This document shows, in pieces, positions 1 to 12,300 of a stretch of DNA of 64,000 bases. The position numbers and the translations under genes were made by a program. The notes beneath the pieces are model-generated. The model made no database searches and was not told the DNA's origin. It saw only the letters and a program-made list of their open reading frames with translations. How positions within the stretch are numbered: position 1 is the stretch's first letter; each line of letters begins with the position of its first letter. The DNA is from JBEIDK01 sp040383485 (GTDB taxonomy: Bacteria; Bacteroidota; Bacteroidia; UBA4408). Location of the stretch: contig JBEIDK010000002.1 in assembly GCA_040383485.1 (NCBI GenBank), positions 7,775 to 71,774 on the forward strand, given 5' to 3'.

Positions 1-23
1 GTAATGCTTGCTACGAATCAATT

Positions 24-1526
24 TTAAAACCGCGTATTTTCTTGGGTTGATTTACTAATGAATAACAATCCAATAAGGGTAATAATTCCATTTATAATAA
101 TAATTTCTACCGAAAATATATAACCAGAAAACCATTCTGATGCATTACTATTTATCCAAAAAGTAATTAACGGTGCAATTACACAAACTATAGGAACTAA
201 TTTATCATGAACAGTTTTCGATTTTATAAATAATCCAAAAGCATATAAACCTAGCAATGGTCCATAGGTATAACTCGCAACAGTAAATATCATTGAAACT
301 ACGGATTTATCGGTAAGCGAATTAAAAATTAAGATTACAATAAACATCAATAAAGAAAAGCCAATATGCACTAAATGTCGGTTTCTTACAATGTTGGGTT
401 TATTTTGATTAGCAGCTTTGTCCATTCCTAAAAAATCAACACAAAATGATGTCGTTAAAGCAGTTAAAGCAGAATCGGTTGTAGCAAAAGTAGCTGCAGT
501 TAATCCTAATAAAAACACAATTGCTGGAATCAATGTTAAATGATTAAAAGCAATTTCTGGAAATAATAAATCGGTTCTTTCTTTTCCTGAAACTAAATCA
601 AGCGGAACATCGATACCGTTTTTTGCAGCATAGATATATAAAAGTGCACCAACACTTAAAAAGAAAATATTGATTAACACAAAAATTCCGGTAAACGTAA
701 ACATGTTTTTTTGTGCTTCGCCAATGGTTGGACAACTCAAATTCTTTTGCATTAAATCTTGATCAAGGCCTACCATTGCAATGGTTACAAAAATTCCGCC
801 AAGAAGTTGTTTCCAAAAATAATTGCCGCTTTGGTAATCATCAAAAAAGAATATTTTAGAATACTGACTTTCTTTTACGGTTTCAAAGGCTTCAAAAAAG
901 CTCAAATCAAGATGATTGCAAATAAATATAATCGTTAAAAATACCGAAGAAACTAAGAAAAATGTTTGAAGTGTATCAGTAATAATTATTGTTTTTAAAC
1001 CGCCTTTATAAGTATAGGCAAAAATTAATGCTAACGAAATGAGAACAGTTAATGCAAACGGAATTCCGTAATAGTCAAAGACATAACGTTGTAAAACAAT
1101 AACTACTAAATACAATCTAAACGCCGAACCAATCGTTCTGCTAATCAGAAAAATGGAAGCAGCGGTTTTATAACTTACAGTGCCTAGTCTTTGTTCAATG
1201 TAACCATAAATAGAAGTAAGGTTCATCCGATAATAAAGTGGCAATAATACTTTAGCAATAATTAGAAATCCAATAGCATTCCCTAGAACAAATTGAAAAT
1301 ATTTGAATTGTAAATCTGGATTTCCTACTTCACCTGGTACCGAAATAAAGGTTACACCCGATAAAGCCGTACCAATCATTCCGAAGGCTACTAAATACCA
1401 TTTAGAATTTTTATTGGCCTTAAAAAACGCTTCATTTCCGCTATCTTTTCTACTTACAAAATAAGAAATGATAAATAGTAAACCAAAGTAAACTACGATT
1501 AACGATAAAATTGCAAATGGACTCAT
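24..1526 (-). CDS. sodium:solute symporter family (SSS) transporter
   Basis: This is a polytopic inner-membrane protein of about 500 residues with roughly 13 hydrophobic segments, the usual size and layout of the SSS/SLC5 family. These proteins couple sodium entry to uptake of a sugar, amino acid or organic acid. Supporting stretches are the N-terminal helix followed by SYFVSRKDSGNEAFFKANK and the conserved GMIGTALSGVTFISVPG region, typical of the unwound first core helix. The substrate cannot be read from sequence. The open frame can be extended to a TTG at 1553, but the ATG at 1526 places the start just before the first membrane helix and is preferred. It is divergent from recR. Family assignment is firm, function otherwise open. 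Confidence 0.88.
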   Translation of the reverse strand: MSPFAILSLIVVYFGLLFIISYFVSRKDSGNEAFFKANKNSKWYLVAFGMIGTALSGVTFISVPGEVGNPDLQFKYFQFVLGNAIGFLIIAKVLLPLYYRMNLTSIYGYIEQRLGTVSYKTAASIFLISRTIGSAFRLYLVVIVLQRYVFDYYGIPFALTVLISLALIFAYTYKGGLKTIIITDTLQTFFLVSSVFLTIIFICNHLDLSFFEAFETVKESQYSKIFFFDDYQSGNYFWKQLLGGIFVTIAMVGLDQDLMQKNLSCPTIGEAQKNMFTFTGIFVLINIFFLSVGALLYIYAAKNGIDVPLDLVSGKERTDLLFPEIAFNHLTLIPAIVFLLGLTAATFATTDSALTALTTSFCVDFLGMDKAANQNKPNIVRNRHLVHIGFSLLMFIVILIFNSLTDKSVVSMIFTVASYTYGPLLGLYAFGLFIKSKTVHDKLVPIVCVIAPLITFWINSNASEWFSGYIFSVEIIIINGIITLIGLLFISKSTQENTRF

Positions 1527-1604
1527 TTTTCTATTTAATTTTAATAGTGGCAATTTACATAAATAATCTTCACTTTTTCAAATAAACTAACGAGTAAAAT
1601 TTGT

Positions 1605-1612
1605 TACTTTTG
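1605..1612 (+). promoter_or_regulatory. Bacteroidota -7 promoter element for recR
   Basis: TACTTTTG matches the flavobacterial TAnnTTTG consensus exactly. It ends four bases before the recR ATG, so the transcript would be leaderless or nearly so. No clear -33 TTG was found. Confidence 0.55.
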
Positions 1613-1616
1613 TGAA

Positions 1617-2234
1617 ATGGAATTGCCTTCAAAATTAGTAGAAAACGCCGTCAACGAAATGGCACAATTACCAGGAATTGGTAAACGAACTGCTTTGCGA
1701 TTGGTGTTGCATTTATTAAAACAACCACTTGAACAAACAGAAGAATTAACACAAGCTTTGGCAACGATGCGAAAAGATATTCAGTTTTGTGCTACATGCC
1801 ATACCATTTCAGATGCTGAAGTTTGTTCTATTTGTTCCAATTCGTCACGAGATAAATCAATTATTTGTGTGGTTGAAGATGTGCGAGATGTTATGGCTTT
1901 GGAAAATACTAATATGTTTAAAGGAGTTTATCATGTATTGGGAGGTAAAATTTCGCCAATTGAAGGTATTGGTCCTTCCCAACTTAAAATAACTTCATTA
2001 GTTGAAAAAGTAAAAGGGGGAGGAGTGTCCGAAATTATTTTTGCATTAAGTTCTACTATGGAAGGCGACACGACCAACTTTTATATTTACAAACAAATCA
2101 AAGAATATTCGGTTAAAACATCAACTATTGCAAGAGGAATTGCTGTGGGTGACGAATTAGAATATGCCGATGAAGTAACGTTAGGACGTAGTTTACTCAA
2201 TCGAATTCCTTTTGAAACGGCTATAAAACAATAA
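1617..2234 (+). CDS. recR: recombination mediator protein RecR
   Basis: RecR works with RecO (and RecF) to load RecA on single-stranded DNA gaps during recombinational repair in the cytoplasm. The 205 residues show the whole family layout: an N-terminal helix-hairpin-helix (LPGIGKRTALRL, about 18-29), a C4 zinc finger formed by C58, C61, C70 and C73, and a Toprim domain starting at VVEDVRD (about 85) with the later EGD motif. The length is normal for the family. The gene stands alone, divergent from the symporter and convergent with the PorP/SprF-like gene. The ATG directly follows a -7 promoter element. Confidence 0.97.
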   Translation: MELPSKLVENAVNEMAQLPGIGKRTALRLVLHLLKQPLEQTEELTQALATMRKDIQFCATCHTISDAEVCSICSNSSRDKSIICVVEDVRDVMALENTNMFKGVYHVLGGKISPIEGIGPSQLKITSLVEKVKGGGVSEIIFALSSTMEGDTTNFYIYKQIKEYSVKTSTIARGIAVGDELEYADEVTLGRSLLNRIPFETAIKQ

Positions 2235-2260
2235 AGAGTTATAATTCAATAACTCTTTAT
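2231..2260. terminator. bidirectional hairpin between recR and the PorP/SprF-like gene
   Basis: A perfect 12-bp inverted repeat (ATAAAGAGTTAT and its complement, 6-base loop) lies between two convergent genes. The left arm contains the recR stop codon. It can serve as a terminator in both directions. Confidence 0.6.
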
Positions 2261-2297
2261 AATAGTGCAAAGTTTGATTTTGAAATAGATTGTTATT

Positions 2298-3326
2298 TTA
2301 ATTCATATCATAAAATCTACTATTATCGCCTCTTCTATTTTTCTTAAATGGATTAAAATCAAATGTAATATATAATTCAAATGTATTATAAGTTGCTCCA
2401 GCAATTTTACTACCTCCCATTTCAACAGAATAATTAGCTCCAACTTCAATTTCTTCAATAAATATTGATAGTGATGCACCAAATTGAGCAACAGAAAAAC
2501 CATCGAAATTATTAAAGTGCTGATTTAGTCCAAATCCAATATTTCCTAAGATAGCTTCTTGATATAAGTCAATTCTAGATTTAGAACCTTGTTTGGAGAA
2601 AGTATTGTAGAAATACAAATAGGAATAATAAGGTAAAAAACCTTGATTATATTTATTGATATCAAATTGAATTCCAGTTTGTAAAGAAATAAATAAATCT
2701 TTAAAATTTGAAGCCTCACTATTAAATGATGTTTCGGGTCTATTAATATGTCTAACATTTGCTCCAAGTAAAATATCAGAATTATCAGCAAAAAAATCAC
2801 TTGTATTATAAAAACTAACCCCAGCACCTACATCAAAATAATTTACATTATTGTTGATATTTATAGGATCATTTGAAATTCCTACTATTGATCCCGTGAA
2901 AGCATTAATTTGGTCTTCAAAAACTAAAGAATTAAAATCTAGATTTGTACTTCCAAAGCCAACAGATACTGATGGATTAAAAATCCATTCTTCATTAAGT
3001 TGGGTTTTATAAATGTAATGTAGATTCGCAGAATTTGATGTATAACCTAACGAACTAATTTGCATTGAATTGACATCAACTGCTAGTGAAAAATCATGGT
3101 TGTCAAAATAATGATTGGCAAAAGCAAATCTATTATCCATTTTACTATTTTGATTAAAACCTTCTGAACTATAAATTATACCTGCTTTTGAAGAATCTCC
3201 AAACCCATAGAAACTAGGATTTGTTGATCCTGGTATCATATTTTGATTTTTATATATATAATCTTGACTAAATGCTATAGTCGAAAATAATAGTATTAAA
3301 AGTAAAAAGCTGTTGTTCTTTTTCAT
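2298..3326 (-). CDS. PorP/SprF family type IX secretion system membrane protein
   Basis: An outer-membrane barrel-like protein of 342 residues with a clear signal peptide (hydrophobic stretch ending IAFSQ, cleavage near residue 20). It has the family's early NP motif (STNPSFYGFG) and a succession of amphipathic beta strands. PorP/SprF proteins accompany T9SS cargo that ends in a type B (CHU_C) domain; SprF is needed to bring SprB to the surface in F. johnsoniae. Here the ATG lies six bases after the stop of the giant type B adhesin, so the two are surely co-transcribed and this protein is probably its dedicated partner. The gene is more AT-rich than recR. Confidence 0.88.
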   Translation of the reverse strand: MKKNNSFLLLILLFSTIAFSQDYIYKNQNMIPGSTNPSFYGFGDSSKAGIIYSSEGFNQNSKMDNRFAFANHYFDNHDFSLAVDVNSMQISSLGYTSNSANLHYIYKTQLNEEWIFNPSVSVGFGSTNLDFNSLVFEDQINAFTGSIVGISNDPININNNVNYFDVGAGVSFYNTSDFFADNSDILLGANVRHINRPETSFNSEASNFKDLFISLQTGIQFDINKYNQGFLPYYSYLYFYNTFSKQGSKSRIDLYQEAILGNIGFGLNQHFNNFDGFSVAQFGASLSIFIEEIEVGANYSVEMGGSKIAGATYNTFELYITFDFNPFKKNRRGDNSRFYDMN

Positions 3327-3332
3327 ATTTAA

Positions 3333-6300
3333 TTATTTTACAAGTAGGAATCTACCTTCTTTCTCAATTTTAACATCATTAATAGCAGTGGCTATAATGT
3401 AATATCTATAATTATTATTCATTGGTTCGCTTTGACCTTTTTCAATTCCATTCCAACCCCAATCTGGTCCTAGTAATGCAACTTCAGATTCGATTTCATA
3501 GACTAAGTTACCCCAATTATCATAAATTTGCATTGCGACATCCTTAATACCAAGTAATGAAGGTCTGAAATAATCATTTATACCATCATTATTTGGAGTA
3601 AATATAGTTGGCAGCATCATTGTTGCTCCACTTCCAATAACTATTGTTTTACTTATCTTTCTTGAACAACCAAATCTATTATAAACAGTTAAAGTGATTT
3701 CATAAATTCCGTTAGTTGTATAGGTATGGAATACGGTTTCAAAATTTTCGCCATTTGAATCTGGTAATAAATCCTCAGGGTTATAAAACACTTTGAATGG
3801 TGTGTTATCTCCAAAATCCCATACAATATAATCATATTCGGCTGGAATAGCACTCATATCTACTAAGTGAGTTAATTGTATACTTTCATTCACAGAATAA
3901 TAGCCATAATTTTCAAAATCATTTGATGTAAATTCAAAATCTGGTGTAATAATTGCAGTAGACACTCGAATTTCTCGCCAACAATTTTGACTATTTCTAA
4001 CTTTTACAATTCCAAATGGTGTAGTTGGGTTGTTAATTGATAATTCATACATATTATTACCTAAATCAACAAAAGGCACTAAAACATCATTATAATAGAA
4101 TGTTAAGTTTGGATCGAGACTATTTACATTAATTCTAATTTTACCAGGATTATCTTCACATAAATCATCATCCATAGTGATATTTTCAATCGATAATGCG
4201 CTATAATCATAAATGGTAAATAAGTAAGGTATCGTCGAACAACCATTACTGTCTTCAACTGTTAAGTAATATACCCCAGCTCTTAAATTACAAATATTAA
4301 AATAGTTATTGTTAGCTGGTGGAGGTAATGTTACTAAAGTTTGTAATGATGGATCTAAATACTGTAAAGTAAAATCGGTGTAAATGCCACTACCACCAGT
4401 AATATTGAAGTTGGCGCATCCTAATACCCCATTACAACTTACATTAGTCGAAGATTGTAACGAAATAATTATTGGCTGAGCTGGTAAAACCGTGTAACTT
4501 ACTGTTGGTATTGGGCATCCTATTGCATCGGTTCCAGTTAGCGTGTAAGTTCCTGCCACTAGTCCAGTAATTGTAGTTTGATTTTGTTGGAAACCATTTG
4601 GTCCTGTCCAACGAATAGCATACAGCCCATTAACTGATACTCCACCCACAATGGTTACCGAAATAGCACCATCATTCACATTACTACAAGAAACATTTGT
4701 TATAACTTCATTTGTAATTGAGATAGGAGTTGAAACTCTTATTACACCTGCTTTAACAATTGAACAAGGTTCAGATGTTACTGTATAATTATATACTCCA
4801 GAAACTAACGGCGTACCAGAAATAATTAATTGTCCTGTAGTTGCAGAAAATACTGCCGTTACTCCGGGAGGTAATCCACTAGACACAATATTTGTTGCCC
4901 CAATTACATTATAGGTAATAGGTTGAATAGGAGTGTTAAAACTTGGTTGGCATAGCGTTTGATTATCAGTGCCAGCTGCTGATGTTAATACTATTCCTAC
5001 TGCTGTATTTACATTAGAAATAGTAACAAAAATTGTTTTAGGACAACCAGTTGTAGTGATAGGGAAATTAAATACTCCATTTACTAATGGATTACCTTGA
5101 ATAGTGTACACACCAGTTCCAGCATTAAAATTCAACGTTAATCCGTTTGGAAGCGTAGGGGTAATAATTCCCGTCGCTCCACCGCCTATTGTAAAGCTAA
5201 TTGGAATAATTGCTGAACTTTGGCAAACCGATTGATTTATACTTCCTGAACCAGTAGTTAGTGTAATTGAGGCTTCAGGTCTAATATCAAAAGTAATGCT
5301 GTAAATTGCTGATGGACCACAAGTGCCTTGAGTAGTTATGGTGTAATTTTGTGCTAAACTTGTAGGACTTGTTGGTGTACCCGAAACGGTTAAAATACCA
5401 TTTACAATGTTATAAGTAATTCCTGCTGGTAAAGTTGGGGTAACAGTAATTGTATTCACTCCACCAGATACTAAGAAATTTATAGGATCAATAGGTGTAT
5501 TTTGACATGCTACTTGATTGGTATTTCCAGATAGATATGCTATCGACTGTAAAGGATTCACAGTAATTATTCCTGTAAGTGTATTTCCACATGCTGTTGT
5601 AGATGATATACTATATGGGAACGTACCACTTTGTGTTGGCGTACCAGAAATAATTCCTGTTGTTGGATTAAATGTAACACCATTTGGTAAACCTGTTACT
5701 ACCATTGTTGCACTAGCCGGAGAAATACTATATTGAATAGGTAATGCAAATGAACTTCCTAAACAAACTGTTGTATTTGGATTTCCAGAAACCAAAGTAA
5801 TTGTAGCGCTTGGATTAATAGCTATATTTCCTGAAGCACTAGATTGACCACAAATTCCAAATGATTCTACTGTATAGGTGAATGAACCAATAGTATTAGA
5901 AGCTCCAGAAATTGTGATTACATTATTAACTATTGACCATGTAATTCCAGGTGGTTGAGAAGGACTAAATCTAACAATACCTCCAGTTGCACCACCACCT
6001 AGGTTATAAATGATAGGTTGAATATTCACATTATTACAAACCGATTGATTTATAGTCGCTGGCACCAATGCTATGATACTATCATTTGAATTCACAGTAA
6101 TTGTTCCGCTAAACGTTGAATTACAACCGTTTGTTGAACCTGATGTATTCACTATATAGTTATAAACTCCTGTAACTAATGGTGTTCCAGAAATTGTAAA
6201 GGTGCCTGAAACATAACTTCCACTTAATCCAGCTGGTAAATTTGTAACAAATGCATTAGTTGAAGCCCCTCCAATGGTAAATACAATTGGTGTTATTGGA

Positions 6301-9300
6301 GTGTTTTGGCAAACAGTTTGTGATACCAAAGCTTGGTTAGTTGGTACTATTGTACCTACTTGTTGAACTGTTATAAAGGCTGTATTAGGTAGCGAAATAT
6401 TTGTAGTGTTACACAATGCAGCACTTGAATCTTGAACAGATAAAAGAGTAATGGTATGATTGCCAGAAACAGTTGTTGGAAATGAAATAGTTGAACTGTT
6501 ACTTGTACCTAAAGTAGTTATTGTTTGTATTGGCCCAGCACTACTATTACTCATTACTTGATAAGTAAAGGTATAAGGTGCTGTTCCATTTGAAGCTGTA
6601 AATGTTATTTGTGGTTGCGCTCCATTTTGACAAACAATAAAACTATTTTGACCCGTAATTGTTGCAGTAGGTGATGCGTTAATATTCACCACAACTGGAC
6701 TTATTGTTGAACATCCAAAAGAGTTAGTTCCTTTAATATAATACGTACCAGAAATAGAAACTGTACTTGGATTTACTAATGCAATTGTTGCCGCACTATT
6801 ATTCCAATATGTATAACTTAAACCAGGTGTAGAACCAGCAGTTGTTGCAGTAATATCAACGGTTGCTGGAAGACAAGCTGGTGCTGGATTGGTTATGGTT
6901 ACTATTGGTACTGTATTCACAGTAATCGTTCCAGTAGCAAATACAGTATTACAGCCACCTGTTAAAGGAATACTGTAATTAAATATACCTGCAGCTGTTG
7001 GAGTACCACTTATCGTAATTATATTTCCTGCCCATGCCGCTGTTACTCCTGAAGGTAAGCCAGAAACTGCACCTATTCCAGTAGCACCTGTTGTGTTATG
7101 TGTAATTGGCGTTAAAGGCGAATTGATACATACTGTTTGATTACTTGCAGTTGAAGTTACAGTATTGTTAGGATTCACAATAATGCTTCCTGTTGCATTT
7201 ACTGTACCACAACCTCCTGTTAAAGGAATACTATAATTAAATGTACCTGATGCCGTTGGAGCACCACTTATCGTTATTGTATTTGAAGCCCAAGAAGAAG
7301 TAATACCAGTAGGTAAACCTGTTGCTGTACCAATTCCAGTTGCACCTGTTGTGTTATGGGTAATTGGTGTTAAAGGCGTATTGATACACAATGTAGGTGT
7401 AGAAAGGGCAGGAGTTACTGTATGACTTGGAATTACAGTAATTGTTCCTGTAGCAGCACTTCCACATCCTCCAGTTAAAGGGATGTTGTAATTAAAAGTA
7501 CCTGACTCTGTTGGAACACCGCTAATAGTAATGGTATTGGCTAACCAAGAAGCAGTAACACCTAAAGGTAAACCTGTTGCTGTACCAATACCGGTTGCGC
7601 CAGTAGTGGTATGTGTAATTGCTGTTAAAGGCGAATTAATACATAATGTTTGCGGTCCAGATGAAGGAGTTACTGTATTACTAGGATTAACAACAATACT
7701 TCCAGTAGCAAATAAAGTATTACAACCTCCGGTTAAAGGAATGGTATAATTAAATATTCCAGATACTGTTGGAGCACCACTAATTGTAATGGTATTGCTT
7801 AACCAAGAAGCAGTTACACCAGTAGGTAATCCTGTTGCTGTTCCTATACCTGTTGCGCCAGTAGTTGTATGTGTAATTGGCGTTAAAATTGTATTAACAC
7901 ATAATATTTCCGAACTAGAAGCCGATGAAACCGTATTGTTTGGATTCACAATAATAGTACCCGTAGCATTAATAGTACTACATCCTCCTAATAATGGGAT
8001 GCTATAATTAAATGTTCCTATTGCAGTAGGCGCACCAGTTATGGTAATAGTATTAGCTGACCAAGAAGCTGTTACGCCAGTAGGTAAACCTGTAGCTAAT
8101 CCAATACCAGTAGCACCTGTTGTAGTATAAGTAATAGGCGTTAAAGCAGTATTAATACATAAAGTTTGTGGTAAAGGAATTATAGTTACCGTATTGTTTG
8201 GATTTACAGTAATCGTTCCAGTAGCAAAAACTGAATTACAACCCCCAGTTAGTGGTATGCTATAATTGAATACACCTGCAGCTGTTGGAGTACCACTTAT
8301 CGTGATTATATTTCCAGCCCAAGTTGCTGTTAGCCCTGAAGGTAAGCCCGAAACTGCACCAATTCCAGTAGCACCAGTTGTGTTATGAGTAATAGGCGTT
8401 AAAGGTGAATTGATACATACTGTTTGATTACTTGCAGTTGAAGTAACCGTATTGTCAGGATTTACAATAATGCTTCCTGTTGCATTTACTGTACCACAAC
8501 CACCAGTTAATGGTATGGTATAATTAAACGTTCCAGAAACGGTAGGAGCGCCGCTTATGGTAATGGTATTTGAAGCCCAAGAAGCAGTTACACCAGTAGG
8601 TAAACCTATTGCAGTTCCAATACCCGTTGCGCCAGTTGTAGTATGAATAATAGGTGTTAAAGGCGTATTGATACACAATGTAGGTGTAGAAAGGGCAGGA
8701 GTTACTGTATTACTTGGAATCACAGTAATTGTTCCTGTAGCAGCACCTCCACATCCTCCAGTTAAAGGGATGTTGTAATTAAAAGTACCTGACTCTGTTG
8801 GAACACCGCTAATAGCAATGGTATTGGCTAACCAAGAAGCAGTAACACCTAAAGGTAAACCAGTTGCTGTTCCAATACCAGTTGCGCCAGTAGTGGTATG
8901 TGTAATTGCTGTTAAAGGCGAATTAATACATAATGTTTGCGGTCCAGATGAAGGAGTTACAGTATTGCTAGGATTAACAATAATGGTTCCTGTAGCAAAC
9001 AATGTATTACAACCTCCAATTAACGGAATAGAATAATTAAATGTACCTGAAACTGTTGGTGTACCATTGATGGTAATGGTATTAGCTAACCAAGAAGCAG
9101 TTACGCCAGTAGGTAAACCTGTTGCTATTCCAATACCTGTTGCTCCTGTTGTAGTATGCGTAATTTGAGTTAATGCCGAATTTATACATAGTATTGGTGT
9201 ACTAGAAGCCGATGAAACCGTATTGTTTGGATTCACAACTACCTGAACTGTTATTTGTGTTGCATTCGAACATCCATTTATAGTTGCAGGAAGCGTAAGT

Positions 9301-12300
9301 AAATAGGTAACAGTTATTGGTGAATTAGTAGTATTTGTTAGAACTTCATTAATACTTCCTGTTCCATTATTAGCTGCTTCAAGAATTCCTGAAATAGCAT
9401 TTCTTTGCCATAATATTGCACCAGTAGTAGATGAAGAAGGTATATAATTAAATGTACTTCCTGTACAAATAGCATTTGGAGTTGGATTTGATGTTAGACT
9501 AGGAGCAGGATGTAAAGTAAAACTAATAAATTGAGAATTAGTACAGCCTTGTGGCGTTGTAATTGTAATTTGATATGAAACAATTAGATCACTGTTTGTA
9601 GAATTAATTAATGTTTCAGAAATACTTCCAGTTCCAGAAGCAGCCACATTTGAAATTCCAGGTTGAACTGCACGAGTCCAAGAGAAAGTACTTCCAATAG
9701 TTGCAGTTGTAGGGATGTAATTAAATACGGTTCCACTACATAGTGCAGCTGGATTTAATGTACTTGAAAGTACCGGTTTTGGGTTAATGGTTATTGGGAA
9801 TGCAGAAGATGATGAACCAAGTCCGCAAGAATTACTTCCTGCAACACTTAAATTTCCTGATGTTTCATTTACTCCAATAGCTATTGTAATAGTATTTGTT
9901 GATGTAATTACTGTGCTTCCATTTGGCAACGTCCAAACATATGTTGTTGCATTTGGAATAGGTGAAGCGGTATAAATTAAATTAGTTGCCCCAGCACATA
10001 CTGTTTGAGGTCCAGTTATTGAAACTCCAGTTGGCAGGGTATTTACCGTTATTGGAGTGTTAGCAATGGTGCTTCCACAACCATTATTTCCTGTTACCGA
10101 AACATTTCCAGAGTTAGCACCAAAAAGTACACTGATTGCATTTGTTCCCTGTCCAGATAGAATTGTTGCACCTGTTGGAACACTCCAAGTATAGGTTTGT
10201 ATTGATGTATTTACAGGAATAGTATAGGTAGCTGTAGTACCTTGACAAACAGTTGCTGGTGCGTTTGAGGTTATTGTACCTAAACTTGGTACAGCACAGT
10301 TTATGGTAAGATTTATGTTATCTGAAACCGAACTTGTGCTACATGCACCAATACCATTAGCAGTTAAAGTTAATGTTTCTGTATTACAAACTGTACTAAA
10401 AGATTGGTATGTTACAGGTGTTCCAGTATTAAATACTCCAACACCTGATGATGTCCAACTTTGGCTACTAGCATTAGTTACCGTTGTACCCGTTATTGCA
10501 AAAGGTACTATTGGTTGTCCTGGCACATAACATACTGCACCATTGGAACCTGCTTCAACACTAGGTAGCGGTTGAATTGTAATTATTAAATCATCGTAAA
10601 CCGCTGTAGCTTGTGCACATCCTGGGATTGGAGCAACATATAATCTAACAACCGTAGTTTGAACGGTATTTAAGCCTGATATTCCAGATATAAATGTAGG
10701 ATTTAATGGATTTAATGGATTAGGTGAAATACTTCCAGGGCCGCTATAAATACTCCAGTTTAATGATTGGTAATTAGTTGCATTACCATTTAGACTGATT
10801 TGAGTCGTGTTCATACACATTTGAACATCTGTAGTAGATACCGTTGGTTTTTTAACTATTGTCAATTTCATTTGACTAGTTGCTGTCGGACAATTTGTTC
10901 CTCCAGTTGCAGTAATCGTTAAGTATACATGACCTAAATTAATATCATCTAAACTTGGCGTATATACTGGATTTAATATCGAATTACTACTGAAAGAACC
11001 AGAAATATAGGTAGGAATTGAAGTTCCATTGCTATTTTGAGAACTCGTCCAAGTGTATCCCACAGCATTGGTATGAGAAGCTTCTGCTAATGTAAAGGTG
11101 CTACCTTCACAAATAGTAGCATTTGAACCTGCTGCAACTGTGATTTGAGGCGTTATTGTAACTTTAATTACATCGGTAACTAAAGAATTACATGATGTAT
11201 TTGCCGCTCTTACCGTTAAATAAACATACCCTAAATTAATGTCATCTTGACTCGGTGTATAGGTAGGGTTGATAATATTTATATTTGAGAATGACCCTCC
11301 TGTATATCCTGGGCTTGAAGTGCCATTACTATTTTCAGAACTCAACCAAACAATAGAGTTGCTATTTGTTGTTGTTGCTGTATTTAAAGCTAAAGGTGTG
11401 TTTTGACATATGGTTACATCAGGTCCTGCGTTTACAGTAGGTTGAGGAGCAATTGTAACGGTTACAATTTGAGAAACCAAACCAGTACAAGGTGCTAAAT
11501 TCGTTGCTTGTAGCGTAAAAGTAACTACACCAGTTTCATTTAATCCAGGAGTGTATTCTGGATTAAGTGTATTTAATGTTGAGGGAACAATTGAACCCGT
11601 TCCATTTTCGGTCCACAAAAAAGTTGAATAATCTTCAACAGATGCAATATTGTTGATTCTAATAACTTGACCTTGACAGGCCGTAATGTTTGTACCTACA
11701 TTAGGTACAAGATTAATTTTAGCCTTTGGTTGTAAATTTACTCTTATAGTTGTGGTTGCCGGTAAGCTACATCCTGATATAGGAGTTGCTGTTAATTGTA
11801 ATAATACAAAACCATTAGCAATTTCATTTACTGATGGAGTAAAAGTTGGTGTTTCTGAAGTAGCATTTGTCAAAGTTCCTGGTGTGCCAGAGACTCCGGT
11901 AATATTGGTCCATAATAAATTATTACTATTAGAAACAGTAACCAAATCAGGCATGGTAAAAGTTTCACCACACATTGAAATTAGATTCGATGTCGTAGTA
12001 ATTGCCGGATTTTGATTTATAGTGATGGTCATCGAATCTGTTACAGCAACCTGTGGGCAATTTGCATTAGGTAATGCCGACATAGTTAAGGTAACACTGG
12101 AGGTGTCATTTGAACCAAATATGTATACAGGGTTAATTCCTCCATTAGAACCGGTGTAATCAAAAGTTCCATTTCCAGATGAAGTCCAAGAAATAGTATA
12201 TCCAGAATTGTAGTTTGATACACTTGCACCATTTAATAATACAGAAGTGTTGTTTTCACAGGCAACTAAATCAATTCCAGCTGAAATTTTTGGTTTTGCA

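Noticed and set aside
7531..9036. Recurring plus-strand open frames of about 72 codons (7531, 7789, 8818) antisense to the adhesin
   Set aside because: They repeat because the sense gene repeats. No promoter or initiation signal is seen, and the translation is low-complexity Val/Pro-rich.
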